A DNA stretch of 53,053 nt from Streptomyces sp. SID8352. Its GTDB lineage: Bacteria; Actinomycetota; Actinomycetes; Streptomycetales; Streptomycetaceae. Numbering within the stretch: the first letter of the stretch is position 1; each line of letters starts with the position of its first letter. The notes beneath the pieces were generated by a model. It saw only the letters and a program-made list of their open reading frames with translations, had not been told where the DNA came from and searched no databases. The translations under genes and the position numbers were made by a program. The stretch spans positions 1 to 53,053 of the forward strand of contig NZ_WWGX01000065.1 of assembly GCF_009862265.1 (NCBI RefSeq). The letters run 5' to 3'. Shown piece after piece: positions 17,944 to 26,566 of this stretch.

Positions 17944-18444
17944 CCGACGGGGGCCGGTCCCGGCCGTGACCGGGGTCCGGAGCCCGGAGCCCGCAGGCCG
18001 GGCGGGAACGGCAGGGCTGGGAACGGCAGGGCTGGGAACGGCTCGTACGTGAAGGTCGGGTCCGCGGGGCAGGTTTCCCGCGCTCTCCCGCGCTCCGGAG
18101 GACGGGGACGCCGCCCGCGGTGGCCGCGGCCACCGGGCCGGGGCCCGGAGCGGCCCGACCCGTCCCGGCCGGTCGGCGGCACCGGAGGGGCCGGGACCGC
18201 CGGAGCCGGGGAGTGACCGGAGCCGGGGAGTGACCGGAGCCGGGGAGTGACCGGAGCCGGGGAGTGACCGGCGTCGCGGGAGGGCTCCGGGGCCCCTCCC
18301 CGCACGCCCGGCACCGTCGGCACGCGCTGTCGGTGCCGACCCGCACAATGGGGGACGCGGCGCGACCGGTGCGCGCCGTGCCGCCGGCGGTGGTGCCCCG
18401 GGCGGTGGAGCGAGCACGAGCGTGACGGAAGGACGGCGTGACCC
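17944..18444. other. 500-bp intergenic region upstream of holB
   Basis: No gene is supported. It contains two GGGAACGGCAGGGCT-type direct repeats (18003-18035) and a four-copy 17-bp array (18201-18268). A purine-rich stretch with GGAAGGA at 18426-18432 supplies the holB ribosome binding site. Confidence 0.6.
18201..18268. repeat. Four tandem 17-bp units
   Basis: The unit CGGAGCCGGGGAGTGAC is repeated perfectly at 18201, 18218, 18235 and 18252, in non-coding DNA about 175 bp before holB. Confidence 0.95.
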
Positions 18445-19650
18445 ATGACCGTATGGGACGACCTCGTCGGGCAGGAGAGGGTGAGCGACCGGCTCGCCGC
18501 CGCTGCCCGGGACGCCGACGCCTTCGTCACCGCCGCCGCGGCCGACGGCCCCCTCCCGCAGGCGTCGAGCATGACGCACGCCTGGCTGTTCACCGGCCCG
18601 CCCGGCGCCGGGGTGGTCCGCGCGGCGCGGGCCTTCGCCGCCGCGCTGCAGTGCGTGAGCCCCGACCGGGCGCTCGGCGGCGTGCCCGGCTGCGGCTTCT
18701 GCGACGGCTGCCACACGGCGCTGGTCGGCACCCACGCGGACGTGAGCACGGTGGCCGCAGTCGGCGCCGAGATCCTGGTCAAGGACATGCGGGACACGGT
18801 CCGCAAGTCGTTCACCTCCCCGGCGAACGGCCGCTGGCAGGTCATCCTCGTCGAGGACGCCGAGCGGCTGAACGAGAAGTCCGCCAACGCCGTCCTCAAG
18901 GCGGTCGAGGAGCCCGCCCCGCGGACGGTCTGGCTGCTGTGCGCCCCGTCCGTCGAGGACGTCCTGCCCACGATCCGCTCCCGCTGCCGCCACCTGACCC
19001 TGCGCACCCCCTCGGTGGAGGCGGTCGCCGACATGCTCGTCCGGCGCGACGGAGTCGAGCCGGCCGCCGCCGCCGAGGCCGCCCGCGCCACCCAGGGCCA
19101 CGTCGAGCGGGCCCGTCGCCTGGCCACCGACCCGGCGGCCCGGGAGCGGCGGGCCACCGTGCTGCGGCTGCCCCTGCGCGTCGACGACGTCGGCGGCGCG
19201 CTGCGCGCCGCGCAGGAACTGGTCGACGCGGCGGCGGCGGACGCGAAGCAACTGGCCGAGGAGACCGACACCAAGGAGACCGAGGACCTCCGGACCGCCC
19301 TCGGCGCCGCCCAGGGCGGCCGGATGCCGCGCGGCACGGCCGGGGTGATGAAGGACCTGGAGGACATGCAGAAGCGCCGCCGGACCCGCACCCAGCGCGA
19401 CAGCCTGGACCTCGCCCTGACCGACCTCACGGCCTTCTACCGCGATGTCCTGGCCCTCCAGCTCGGCTCCCGGGTGGCCATCGCCAACGCCGACGCCGGG
19501 GACGCCCTGGAGCGCCTGGCCCGGGGCGGCACCCCGGAGGCCACGCTGCGCCGCATCGAGGCGATCGGCGCCTGCCGCGAGGCCCTGGACCGCAACGTGG
19601 CCCCGCTGCTCGCGGTGGAGGCGATGACGATGGCGCTGCGGGCGGGGTGA
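18445..19650 (+). CDS. holB: DNA polymerase III delta-prime subunit
   Basis: This 401-aa AAA+ clamp-loader subunit loads the sliding clamp together with tau/gamma and delta. Its nucleotide-binding loop is degenerate (TGPPGAGVVRAARAF, without the GKT/S lysine), as expected for delta-prime, which does not hydrolyse ATP. A four-cysteine zinc module is present (Cys at about residues 72, 86, 89 and 92: QCVS, PGCGFCDGC), as is the SRC sensor motif (TIRSRCRHLTL). The C-terminal helical region has a charged linker at ~265-325. ATG at 18445 follows GGAAGGA. It lies after the tmk fusion, and tmk-holB adjacency is common in bacteria. Confidence 0.95.
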   Translation: MTVWDDLVGQERVSDRLAAAARDADAFVTAAAADGPLPQASSMTHAWLFTGPPGAGVVRAARAFAAALQCVSPDRALGGVPGCGFCDGCHTALVGTHADVSTVAAVGAEILVKDMRDTVRKSFTSPANGRWQVILVEDAERLNEKSANAVLKAVEEPAPRTVWLLCAPSVEDVLPTIRSRCRHLTLRTPSVEAVADMLVRRDGVEPAAAAEAARATQGHVERARRLATDPAARERRATVLRLPLRVDDVGGALRAAQELVDAAAADAKQLAEETDTKETEDLRTALGAAQGGRMPRGTAGVMKDLEDMQKRRRTRTQRDSLDLALTDLTAFYRDVLALQLGSRVAIANADAGDALERLARGGTPEATLRRIEAIGACREALDRNVAPLLAVEAMTMALRAG

Positions 19651-19898
19651 GCGCCCTGGCAACGAGCGCCGGACGGGCGCCGGGAACAGCGCCGGACGGG
19701 CGCCCGGGGACGGGCGGCGGGGGACGACCGCCCGGGAATGAGCGCCGTTCCGGGGAAGCCGCGGCCCTCCGGGCCCTCCGAAGCCCGCGGGAACGGCACC
19801 GGATCCCCCCGGCGGACACCGGGCGCCGGGTTGACGCCGCGGTAACTCGTACGTGGACGCACGGCGATCAATCCACTGCGGAGCGTTACGCTCGCGGA

Positions 19899-21512
19899 AT
19901 GCACACACGGCGCTTCCACCGCAGGACCTGTACCGGCACGGCACGCACCGGAGCCCTCCTCCTCGCCGCCGCGCTCCTCGCCACCGGCTGCTCCGCCGAG
20001 GGAGGCCGGACGTCCGCCGGCTCGGCGGCCGAACCGGCGGGCGCGACGGCGGCGGCACCGGCGCTCAGCCCGCTGCCGAGGGCCACCTCCGCCGCCCTGG
20101 CCCCGTACTACGCGCAGAAGCTGAGCTGGCGGGACTGTGGTGTGCCCGGCTTCCAGTGCGCCACGATGAAGGCGCCGCTCGACTACGCCGAGCCGTCCGC
20201 CGGGGACGTCCGGCTCGCCGTGTCCCGCAGGAAGGCCACCGGCCCCGGGGAGCGGCTCGGCTCCCTGCTGGTCAACCCGGGAGGCCCGGGCGGCTCGGCG
20301 ATCGGCTACCTCCAGCAGTACGCGGGCATCGGGTACCCGGCGAAGGTCCGCGCCCAGTACGACATGGTCGCCGTGGACCCGCGCGGGGTGGCCCGCAGCG
20401 AGCCCGTCGAATGCCTCGACGGCCGCAGGATGGACGCGTACACGGAGACCGACGTCACCCCGGACGACCAACGCGAGGTCGACCGCCTGGTGGACGCGTA
20501 CCAGGGCTTCGCGGAGGGCTGCGGCGCCGACGCCCCGAAGCTGCTGCGCCACGTGTCCACGGTGGAGGCGGCCCGGGACATGGACGTCCTGCGGGCGGTG
20601 CTGGGCGACGAGAGGCTGACGTACGTCGGGGCCTCGTACGGCACCTTCCTCGGGGCGACCTACGCGGGCCTCTTCCCGGACCGGGTGGGCCGCCTGGTCC
20701 TGGACGGCGCGATGGACCCCTCGCTGTCCGCGCGCCGGCTGAACCTGGAGCAGACGGAGGGCTTCGAGACGGCGTTCCGGTCCTTCGCGAAGGACTGCGT
20801 GCGCCGGTCCGACTGCCCGCTCGGCGACCGGAGCACCTCGCCGGAGGAGGTCGGCGGGAACCTGAAGGCGTTTTTCCGGCGACTGGACGCCAAGCCCGTC
20901 CCCACCGGCGACGCGGACGGCCGCAGGCTCACCGAGTCCCTGGCCACCACCGGGGTCATCGCGGCGATGTACGACGAGGGCGCCTGGCAGCAGCTCCGTG
21001 AATCGCTGACGTCCGCGATGAAGGAGGACGACGGCGCCGGACTGCTGATGCTGTCCGACAGCTACTACGAGCGCGACGCCGACGGCGGCTACAGCAACCT
21101 GATGTACGCCAACGCCGCGGTGAACTGCCTGGACCTCCCCGCCGCCTTCTCCTCCCCGGAGCAGGTCCGCGACGCCCTGCCCGACTTCCGGAAGGCGTCC
21201 CCGGTCTTCGGCGAGGGCCTCGCCTGGTCCTCCCTGAACTGCGCCTACTGGCCCGTCCGGCACAGCGGCGAGCCCCACCGCATCGAGGCCGCCGGCGCCG
21301 CCCCGATCCTCGTCGTCGGCACCACCCGCGACCCGGCCACCCCCTACCGCTGGGCCCAGGCCCTCGCCGGCCAGCTCTCCTCCGGCCGCCTCCTGACCTA
21401 TGACGGCGACGGCCACACCGCCTACGGGCGCGGGAGCGAGTGCGTCGACACGACGATCAACACCTACCTGCTGCGCGGCACGGCCCCCTCCGACACCAAG
21501 ACCTGCTCCTGA
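19899..21512 (+). CDS. Secreted lipoprotein peptidase, tripeptidyl aminopeptidase (Tap/Slp) family
   Basis: This 537-aa alpha/beta hydrolase has a type II signal peptide (Arg-rich n-region, lipobox LATGC). The oxyanion region is NPGGPGGSA, the nucleophile elbow is VGASYGTFLG (GxSxG), the acid lies in GTTRDPATPY and the histidine in DGDGHTAYG. These match the Streptomyces Tap/SlpD/SlpE mycelium-associated exopeptidases that remove N-terminal tripeptides. Cysteines in WRDCGVPGFQC and near the C-terminus probably form disulfides. The ATG at 19899 places the signal peptide correctly; the long frame open upstream overlaps holB and is an artefact. A TTGACG at 19831-19836 could be a -35. Confidence 0.9.
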   Translation: MHTRRFHRRTCTGTARTGALLLAAALLATGCSAEGGRTSAGSAAEPAGATAAAPALSPLPRATSAALAPYYAQKLSWRDCGVPGFQCATMKAPLDYAEPSAGDVRLAVSRRKATGPGERLGSLLVNPGGPGGSAIGYLQQYAGIGYPAKVRAQYDMVAVDPRGVARSEPVECLDGRRMDAYTETDVTPDDQREVDRLVDAYQGFAEGCGADAPKLLRHVSTVEAARDMDVLRAVLGDERLTYVGASYGTFLGATYAGLFPDRVGRLVLDGAMDPSLSARRLNLEQTEGFETAFRSFAKDCVRRSDCPLGDRSTSPEEVGGNLKAFFRRLDAKPVPTGDADGRRLTESLATTGVIAAMYDEGAWQQLRESLTSAMKEDDGAGLLMLSDSYYERDADGGYSNLMYANAAVNCLDLPAAFSSPEQVRDALPDFRKASPVFGEGLAWSSLNCAYWPVRHSGEPHRIEAAGAAPILVVGTTRDPATPYRWAQALAGQLSSGRLLTYDGDGHTAYGRGSECVDTTINTYLLRGTAPSDTKTCS

Positions 21513-21555
21513 CCACCCCCTCCGGAACGGGTACGAAGCACTCGGCGGGACTGTG

Positions 21556-21561
21556 TAGACT
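21556..21561 (+). promoter_or_regulatory. -10 element of the tRNA-Thr promoter
   Basis: TAGACT is a strong HrdB-type -10 hexamer located 38 bp before the tRNA 5' end. No consensus -35 is evident at 17-18 bp upstream. Confidence 0.5.
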
Positions 21562-21599
21562 TACGCACGTTGCTGATCGCACCACAGTGCGCCCAGCGC

Positions 21600-21673
21600 G
21601 CCGCCTTAGCTCAGATGGCCAGAGCAACGCACTCGTAATGCGTAGGTCTCGGGTTCGAATCCCGAAGGCGGCT
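21600..21673 (+). tRNA. tRNA-Thr (anticodon CGT)
   Basis: A 74-nt cloverleaf can be drawn. The acceptor is GCCGCCT paired with AGGCGGC, with discriminator T at 21673. The anticodon stem is ACGCA/TGCGT with loop CTCGTAA, giving anticodon CGT at 21634-21636 (reads ACG, Thr). The T arm contains GGTTCGAATCC. CCA is not encoded. It is transcribed alone and is followed by a strong terminator. It sits at the boundary between two gene blocks that I recall as distant in S. coelicolor. Confidence 0.97.
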
Positions 21674-21681
21674 CCGGCAAA

Positions 21682-21720
21682 GGCCAGGTCACTCAACTCG
21701 TGACCTGGCCCTTTTGTTGT
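21682..21720 (+). terminator. Rho-independent terminator of the tRNA gene
   Basis: The arms GGCCAGGTCAC (21682-21692) and GTGACCTGGCC (21700-21710) form a perfect 11-bp stem with a 7-nt loop, followed by CTTTTGTTGT. This is a canonical intrinsic terminator. Confidence 0.92.
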
Positions 21721-21913
21721 TCGGGCAGGGCGCGGCGGCATGCGGGACGGGCTGTTGCCGGCCTTCTTCGTCGCCGCCCTCCGGACCCGCCTCTCCGCCT
21801 CGGCTTCGCGCTGGAGCGGCACCGGCTCGCCGAGCACCTCACCGAAGGTCGCCGCACCCTCGGCCGCGCTGTCGCCGCGACGCGGTCCTCCGGCCTCCGG
21901 AAGGCCCCGGCGG

Positions 21914-23086
21914 TTACGTCAGGGACTGCCGTACCGCTTCCACCAGTGCCGCCGCGCGTTCGTCGTCCGGCCCGCTGACGATGTGGTTCATGACGTAGCC
22001 GAAGGCGAGCCCGCGGTCGGGGTCGGCGAAGGCGAGGGAGCCGCCGCGGCCGGTGTGGCCGAAGGCGTTCGGGCCGGTCATGGGGGTGCGGTCGGTGGGC
22101 AGCATGTAGCCGGTGCCGAAGCGGCTGGGGATCGTCATCACCCGGTCCCGCCCGGCGGCCTGTTCGGCGGTCGCCGAGGCCAGGGTCGCGGGGGTGAGGA
22201 GCCGCACGCCGTCGACCTCGCCGATGGTCGCGGCGTACATGCGGGCGAGGGAGCGGGCGGTGCCGATGCCGTTGGAGGAGGGGAGTTCCGCCGCCTGGAC
22301 CTCCGGGGAGTCGAAGTCGATGGCGGCGGGGTCGGTGACGGCGAAGGCCCGGTTGCTGAGCGAATCGGGGTCGAGCCAGGCGGCGGCCTGCTCGCGCAGT
22401 TCGTCCGAGTCGGCCTCGGCGAGGAGGGTGGCCAGGTCGACGGAGGGGCTTCGGTACGTCATGCGGCTGACGCGGTCGCGTTCGCTCGCCGGCAGGCCGA
22501 TGTGGAAGTCGAGTCCGAGGGGGACGGCGATCTCGTCGGCGAAGAGGCGGCCCGGCGTCCGGCCGGAGACCCGGCGGATCACCTCGCCGACCAGCCAGCC
22601 CCAGGTCCGGCCGTGGTAGCCGTGGGCCGTGCCCGGGGTCCACTGCGGGCGCTGGGCCGCCAGTGCCGCCGTCATCGGGTCCCAGGCCAGGGCGTCCGCC
22701 AGTGGGAGCGGTTCGTCGACGGTCACCAGTCCGGCCCGGTGGGACAGCAGCCAGCGCACGGGGATGTCGGCCTTGCCGTTCGCGGCGAACTCCGGCCAGT
22801 AGGACGCCACCGGGGCGTCGAGGTCCAGCAGGTCGCGCTCGGCCAGCATGTGCGCGGCGGTCGTCGTGGCGCCCTTGGTCGCCGAGTAGACCAGTTGCAG
22901 GGTGTCCCGCGTCCACGGGCGGCCGGTCCCGGAGTCGGCGATGCCGCCCCACAGATCGACGACCGGTCGGCCGTGCCGGTAGACGCACACGGCCGCGCCG
23001 ATGTCCCCGCGCCGGGCGAAGTTCGCCGCGAACGCCTCACGGACCGGCTCGAACCCGGGCGCGACATCCCCGTTGATGATCGTCAT
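21914..23086 (-). CDS. Serine hydrolase, class C beta-lactamase-like / EstB-type esterase
   Basis: This 390-aa protein belongs to the beta-lactamase-related family (PF00144 type). The catalytic SxxK is in YSATKG, the second-motif tyrosine is probably in the HGYHGRTWGW segment, and HTGRGG provides the KTG-like third motif. No signal peptide is seen, so the enzyme is probably a cytoplasmic esterase or carboxypeptidase-like hydrolase rather than a resistance enzyme. The start at 23086 has GAGG at a suitable distance; an in-frame ATG three codons upstream (23095) overlaps that GAGG. It lies 86 bp after the glycine-zipper gene on the same strand and may be co-transcribed. Confidence 0.88.
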   Translation of the reverse strand: MTIINGDVAPGFEPVREAFAANFARRGDIGAAVCVYRHGRPVVDLWGGIADSGTGRPWTRDTLQLVYSATKGATTTAAHMLAERDLLDLDAPVASYWPEFAANGKADIPVRWLLSHRAGLVTVDEPLPLADALAWDPMTAALAAQRPQWTPGTAHGYHGRTWGWLVGEVIRRVSGRTPGRLFADEIAVPLGLDFHIGLPASERDRVSRMTYRSPSVDLATLLAEADSDELREQAAAWLDPDSLSNRAFAVTDPAAIDFDSPEVQAAELPSSNGIGTARSLARMYAATIGEVDGVRLLTPATLASATAEQAAGRDRVMTIPSRFGTGYMLPTDRTPMTGPNAFGHTGRGGSLAFADPDRGLAFGYVMNHIVSGPDDERAAALVEAVRQSLT

Positions 23087-23172
23087 ACCGTTCATCCTCG
23101 CAGCGCGGCCGTCCTCCGCGAAGGGCGGTGGGCGATGGGCGTGCGGGGGAGGAAAGGGCCCCGGCGCGGGCT

Positions 23173-24111
23173 TCACCCGGCCGGGGCCAGTCCGGCGAGG
23201 CGGGACCGGGCCTCCGCGACGACGCGGCCGGACAGCTCGGTGACCCGGCCGTCCTCCCCGGTCAGCGGGGTCCCCATCACCGTGACCGTCGTGCAGGCGA
23301 GGTCGAAGACCTCCTTGACCCGGGCCCGCCGCGGCGCGTCGTAGGCGCCGTAGTCGTCGTGGGCGGTGACCAGGGCGGTGAAGGCCGGGAGCCGTTCCTC
23401 CATGGCCAGGCAGAGCTCCCGGAGGACGAGGCGGACCTCCCGGCTGCGCTGGAACACCTCGGACAGGGTCCGGCGGGCCTCGGTCAGTTCGGCCTCCGCC
23501 TCCGTCAGCACTTCGGCGGCCTTCTCCTGGTCCCCCCGGAACGAGCGGCCCCGCCATTCCAGGAGGGCACCGCCCACGACCAGGGCCGGTACGGCCACGA
23601 CCGCCGCCAGGACCACGGTGCCCGCGGCCATGCCGCCGCCGCCCGCCGCGAGCGAACCGCCGCCCAGCCAGGCCAGGGTGGCGCTGCTCGCGGCGGCGCC
23701 GGAGAGACCGGAGATGGCGGTGCCGGTGGACGCGGTGGCGAACGCGCCGACGGCCATGTAGGTGGCCGCGCCCACGCCCGCGCCGACGCCCGCCCCCACG
23801 GCTCCGCCGCCGACGAGCGAGCCGACGACGGACACCGCGAGCTGCCGCAGCTCCCGCAGCTCCACGTCGGCCGGGGTGCTGCCGATCGGGGCCACCGGGG
23901 CCAGTTCGGCCAGGTCGATGCGCTTGAGCTGCTCGAAGGCCGTCCGGAAGGGGACCAGGGCCCGGTCGTACGTGGTCTGCCGCCGCTCCTGCTGGGCCCC
24001 ACTCTCCTGCGCGATGTGCCGGTCGAGCTTCCTGCGGCGGAGGTCCAGCCGCTCCTGGCGCTCCTTGTTCCTGCGCGCGAGCCGGACGGCCTGGTACATG
24101 GCGACGGCCAT
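23173..24111 (-). CDS. Uncharacterised glycine-zipper membrane protein
   Basis: This 312-aa protein has three parts. Residues ~1-80 form an extremely charged Arg/Glu/Gln-rich helix (LDLRRRKLDRHIAQES) that leads into a mixed region. Residues ~95-195 are a Gly/Ala-rich hydrophobic stretch with GxxxG repeats (GAGVGAGVGAA, LAAGGGGMAAG) ending in a hydrophobic helix. Residues ~195-312 are a helical charged domain. The central run containing STGTAISGLSGAAASS and TLAWLGGGSLAAGGGG resembles a module I recall from uncharacterised proteins of many bacterial phyla; glycine zippers favour membrane insertion or pore formation. No function is known to me. ATG at 24111 has AGGGGGGAG upstream; an ATG at 24132 is an alternative. 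Confidence 0.78.
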   Translation of the reverse strand: MAVAMYQAVRLARRNKERQERLDLRRRKLDRHIAQESGAQQERRQTTYDRALVPFRTAFEQLKRIDLAELAPVAPIGSTPADVELRELRQLAVSVVGSLVGGGAVGAGVGAGVGAATYMAVGAFATASTGTAISGLSGAAASSATLAWLGGGSLAAGGGGMAAGTVVLAAVVAVPALVVGGALLEWRGRSFRGDQEKAAEVLTEAEAELTEARRTLSEVFQRSREVRLVLRELCLAMEERLPAFTALVTAHDDYGAYDAPRRARVKEVFDLACTTVTVMGTPLTGEDGRVTELSGRVVAEARSRLAGLAPAG

Positions 24112-24506
24112 GCGGTGCTCCCCCCTGAGCATATGAACTGATCAGGCGTCAGGTTATCGCCGATCGGGCTCTTTCCGGTCCGCCGTGTCCACCGTGGAAC
24201 GGGTTCCGAGTGGCCCCGTGCGGCACCGCGCCCCGGCTGCCGGTTCCGCCGCTCCGGGCGGGGCCTTCCCGCCGGCCGCCCGTGCGGTGCCCGGCCCGGG
24301 GGTATCAACCCGCCCGTCCGGTGCTTCGCCCGTGCGGCACCCGCTCCTACGGCGCCCCACCCTGGCCCGGGTGCCCCTGCCTCCGGCCGCGGCCACCGCC
24401 GACCGTCCGAGCGGGCACCGGCTCCGGCCGTCCGGGCGGGGTGTCCCCACCCGGCCACCGCCACCGCCATCGCCACCGCCTCTGCCCCCGCTTTCCCCCC
24501 GCCCGG
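24112..24506. other. 395-bp intergenic region
   Basis: No gene is supported. Near 24125-24165 the base composition is less GC-rich and holds -10-like hexamers on the minus strand (TATGCT, TAACCT) that could serve the glycine-zipper gene. The right part has CCACCGCCA-type short repeats (24450-24490) just after the polymerase stop codon. Confidence 0.5.
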
Positions 24507-26156
24507 CTACTTCGCGTCCGCGTAGCACCGCACCGGCACGGCCGTGAAGGGGAAGCGGACCGGGGTCGGGCCGAAGGTGAGGCGGGCGGCCTCGGCCGCG
24601 CAGCGGTCGAGGGCGGCGACCACCTCCGCGGCCTCCTCCTCGGGGCAGTGGACGATCACCTCGTCGTGCTGGAAGAAGACCAGCTCCGCCGCCATGCCGG
24701 TCAGTGACCGGCGCAGCGCGGCGAGCAGCAGGAGGGTCCAGTCGGCGGCGCTGCCCTGGACGACGAAGTTGCGCGCGAACCGGCCCCGGGCGCGGGCCCC
24801 GGCGGAGGTGTGGCCCGGGGCGGTGTCCTCGGGGGCCGGGGCCTCGTCGTCGCGCTCGGGCGCCGGGGGACAGGTGCGGCCCAGCCAGGTGCGCACGAGC
24901 CGGCCCTCCTCGCCCGCGCGGGCGGCGTCGTCGACGTAGGCGACGGCCCGGGGGAAGCGGCGCCGGAGCGCGGCGAGGTGCTTGAGGCCGTCGCCGGAGG
25001 TCTGGCCGTAGACCGCGCCGAGCACGGCGAGTTTGGCCTGGCCGCGGTCGCCGGAGAAGGCGCGGTCGGAGACCTCCTGGTACAGGTCGGTCTCCCGTCC
25101 GGCGACCTCCATCAGCCCGGGGTCGCGGGAGATGGCCGCCAGGACCCTCGGCTCCATCTGGTCGACGTCGGCGACGACCAGCCGCCAGCCCGGGTCGGCG
25201 ACGACGGCCCGGCGGATCACCTTGGGGATCTGGAGGGCGCCCCCGCCGTTGGTGACCCAGCGCCCGGTGACGGTGCCGCCGGCCAGGAACTCGGGGCGGA
25301 AGCGGCCGTCGCGCACCCAGTCCTGGAGCCAGGACCAGCCGTGCGCCACCCAGACGCGGTACAGCCTCTTGTACTCCAGCAGCGGCTCCACGGCCGGGTG
25401 GTCGACCGCCTCCAGCTCCCAGCGGCGGGTGGAGCGGACCTTGATCCCGGCCTGGGAGAAGGCCCTCACCACGTCCGCCGGGAGGTCGGGCCGGACCCTG
25501 CGGCCGAAGGCGGCCGAGACCTCCTCGGCCAGCTCGGCCAGGCGGCGCGGCTGGCCGCCGCCCGCGTACCGCTCGCCCAGCAGGTCGTGCAGGACCTCGC
25601 GGTGGACGTCGGCCCGCCAGGGCAGGCCCGTGCGGTTCATCTCCGCAGCCACCAACGTGCCCGCCGACTCGGCCGCCGTCAGCAGGCGCAGCCGGTCGGG
25701 GTGGGCGGACCGGTCGTGGCGGCGCTGCTGCTCGGCGTAGACGTCGAGCAGGTCGGCCAGGGGCAGCGGGGCGGCGCGCGGCTCGAACAGGGAGGACTGC
25801 GCGCCCGGTTCGGCGGAGCGCTGCGGCGGATCGGGCGGTACGGCGGTGCCGCGCAGCCGGGCGAGGGCGGCGGGGGCCGACCGGGGCTCGCCGTAGCGGC
25901 CCTCGTGGCCGAGCAGGAGGGTCTCGGCGGCCTCCACGTCGTAGCACCGCTCCACACGCACGCCCGCCGCGAGCAGGCGGGGGTGCGCCTCGGCGGTGGA
26001 CCGCCACACCCAGCGGGCGGCGCCGGGGCGGTCGCGCACGGCCCGCGCGAGGTCCGGCTCCCGCAGCACCGGGCCCGAGGGCAGCCCGTCGGGGCCGAGG
26101 GGGGCGACCTCCGCGCCGCCGTCCTCGGCCAACGCGAGTGCCCATCGGCCGACCAT
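24507..26156 (-). CDS. Second family A DNA polymerase (PolA-like, no 5' nuclease)
   Basis: This 549-aa protein is a reduced DNA polymerase I. Motif A is ADVDQMEPRVL with Asp330, motif B is RGQAKLAVLGAVYGQ and motif C is QHDEVIVH with Asp498, so the polymerase active site is intact. The 5' nuclease domain is absent. The N-terminal ~200 residues correspond to the 3'-5' exonuclease region, but no DxE exonuclease I motif is visible, so proofreading is probably lost even though databases call the family 'bifunctional 3'-5' exonuclease/DNA polymerase'. Actinomycetes carry it beside the normal PolA. A repair or translesion role is plausible. The ATG at 26156 lacks a Shine-Dalgarno; GAGACT 6 nt upstream suggests a leaderless mRNA. 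Confidence 0.9.
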   Translation of the reverse strand: MVGRWALALAEDGGAEVAPLGPDGLPSGPVLREPDLARAVRDRPGAARWVWRSTAEAHPRLLAAGVRVERCYDVEAAETLLLGHEGRYGEPRSAPAALARLRGTAVPPDPPQRSAEPGAQSSLFEPRAAPLPLADLLDVYAEQQRRHDRSAHPDRLRLLTAAESAGTLVAAEMNRTGLPWRADVHREVLHDLLGERYAGGGQPRRLAELAEEVSAAFGRRVRPDLPADVVRAFSQAGIKVRSTRRWELEAVDHPAVEPLLEYKRLYRVWVAHGWSWLQDWVRDGRFRPEFLAGGTVTGRWVTNGGGALQIPKVIRRAVVADPGWRLVVADVDQMEPRVLAAISRDPGLMEVAGRETDLYQEVSDRAFSGDRGQAKLAVLGAVYGQTSGDGLKHLAALRRRFPRAVAYVDDAARAGEEGRLVRTWLGRTCPPAPERDDEAPAPEDTAPGHTSAGARARGRFARNFVVQGSAADWTLLLLAALRRSLTGMAAELVFFQHDEVIVHCPEEEAAEVVAALDRCAAEAARLTFGPTPVRFPFTAVPVRCYADAK

Positions 26157-26566
26157 GGGGTGAGTCTCGCAGGAGGGTCGGACAGCGGGGGTGCGGCGCG
26201 GGGGCGGGCGGCAGGTGTCGGTGCGGCGGGCGGCGGCATGCCCGATGCCGTCGCCCGTCGCTTGGCGCCCGGCGCGTGCCGCGGCAGCGCGCCCGGACTC
26301 CGGCGGGACCGGCGCGGTGATGTCGCCGCAGGCGGGCCAGGAGGGCCAGGCGGGCCAGGGCGCTCCGGCGGGCCAAGCGTGGCAGGGCGCTCCGGCGGGG
26401 CAGACGGGCAGGCGGGCAGGCGGGCAGGCGGGTCAGGGCGGTCCGGCGATCCGGTGGGTGCCTGGCCTGGGCCTGGGCATGCGCCCGCGACCGTGCTCGG
26501 TGCCGGAGGGGAGAGCCCGCCGTCTAGGCGCGCCGGGGTGCCGGGCGCGCCGTGGCGCGGGGTCAG
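26157..26566. other. Intergenic region with GGCGGGCAGG-type short repeats
   Basis: The stretch 26325-26445 is dense in imperfect GGCGGGCCAG and GGGCAGGC direct repeats. No gene is supported. Long frames across it are compositional. Confidence 0.5.

Noticed and set aside
18438..19898. Frame fused upstream of the Tap-family peptidase
   Set aside because: This part overlaps holB in another frame; the lipoprotein signal peptide starts at 19899.
16365..20058. Minus-strand frames of 1297 and 1021 residues across the coiled coil and holB
   Set aside because: Leu/Gly or Ser/Arg-rich shadows of repetitive charged codons.
21600..21673. tRNA considered as an active attachment site of a mobile element in this window
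   Set aside because: No integrase gene, no direct repeat of the tRNA 3' end and no plasmid-like genes are visible downstream.
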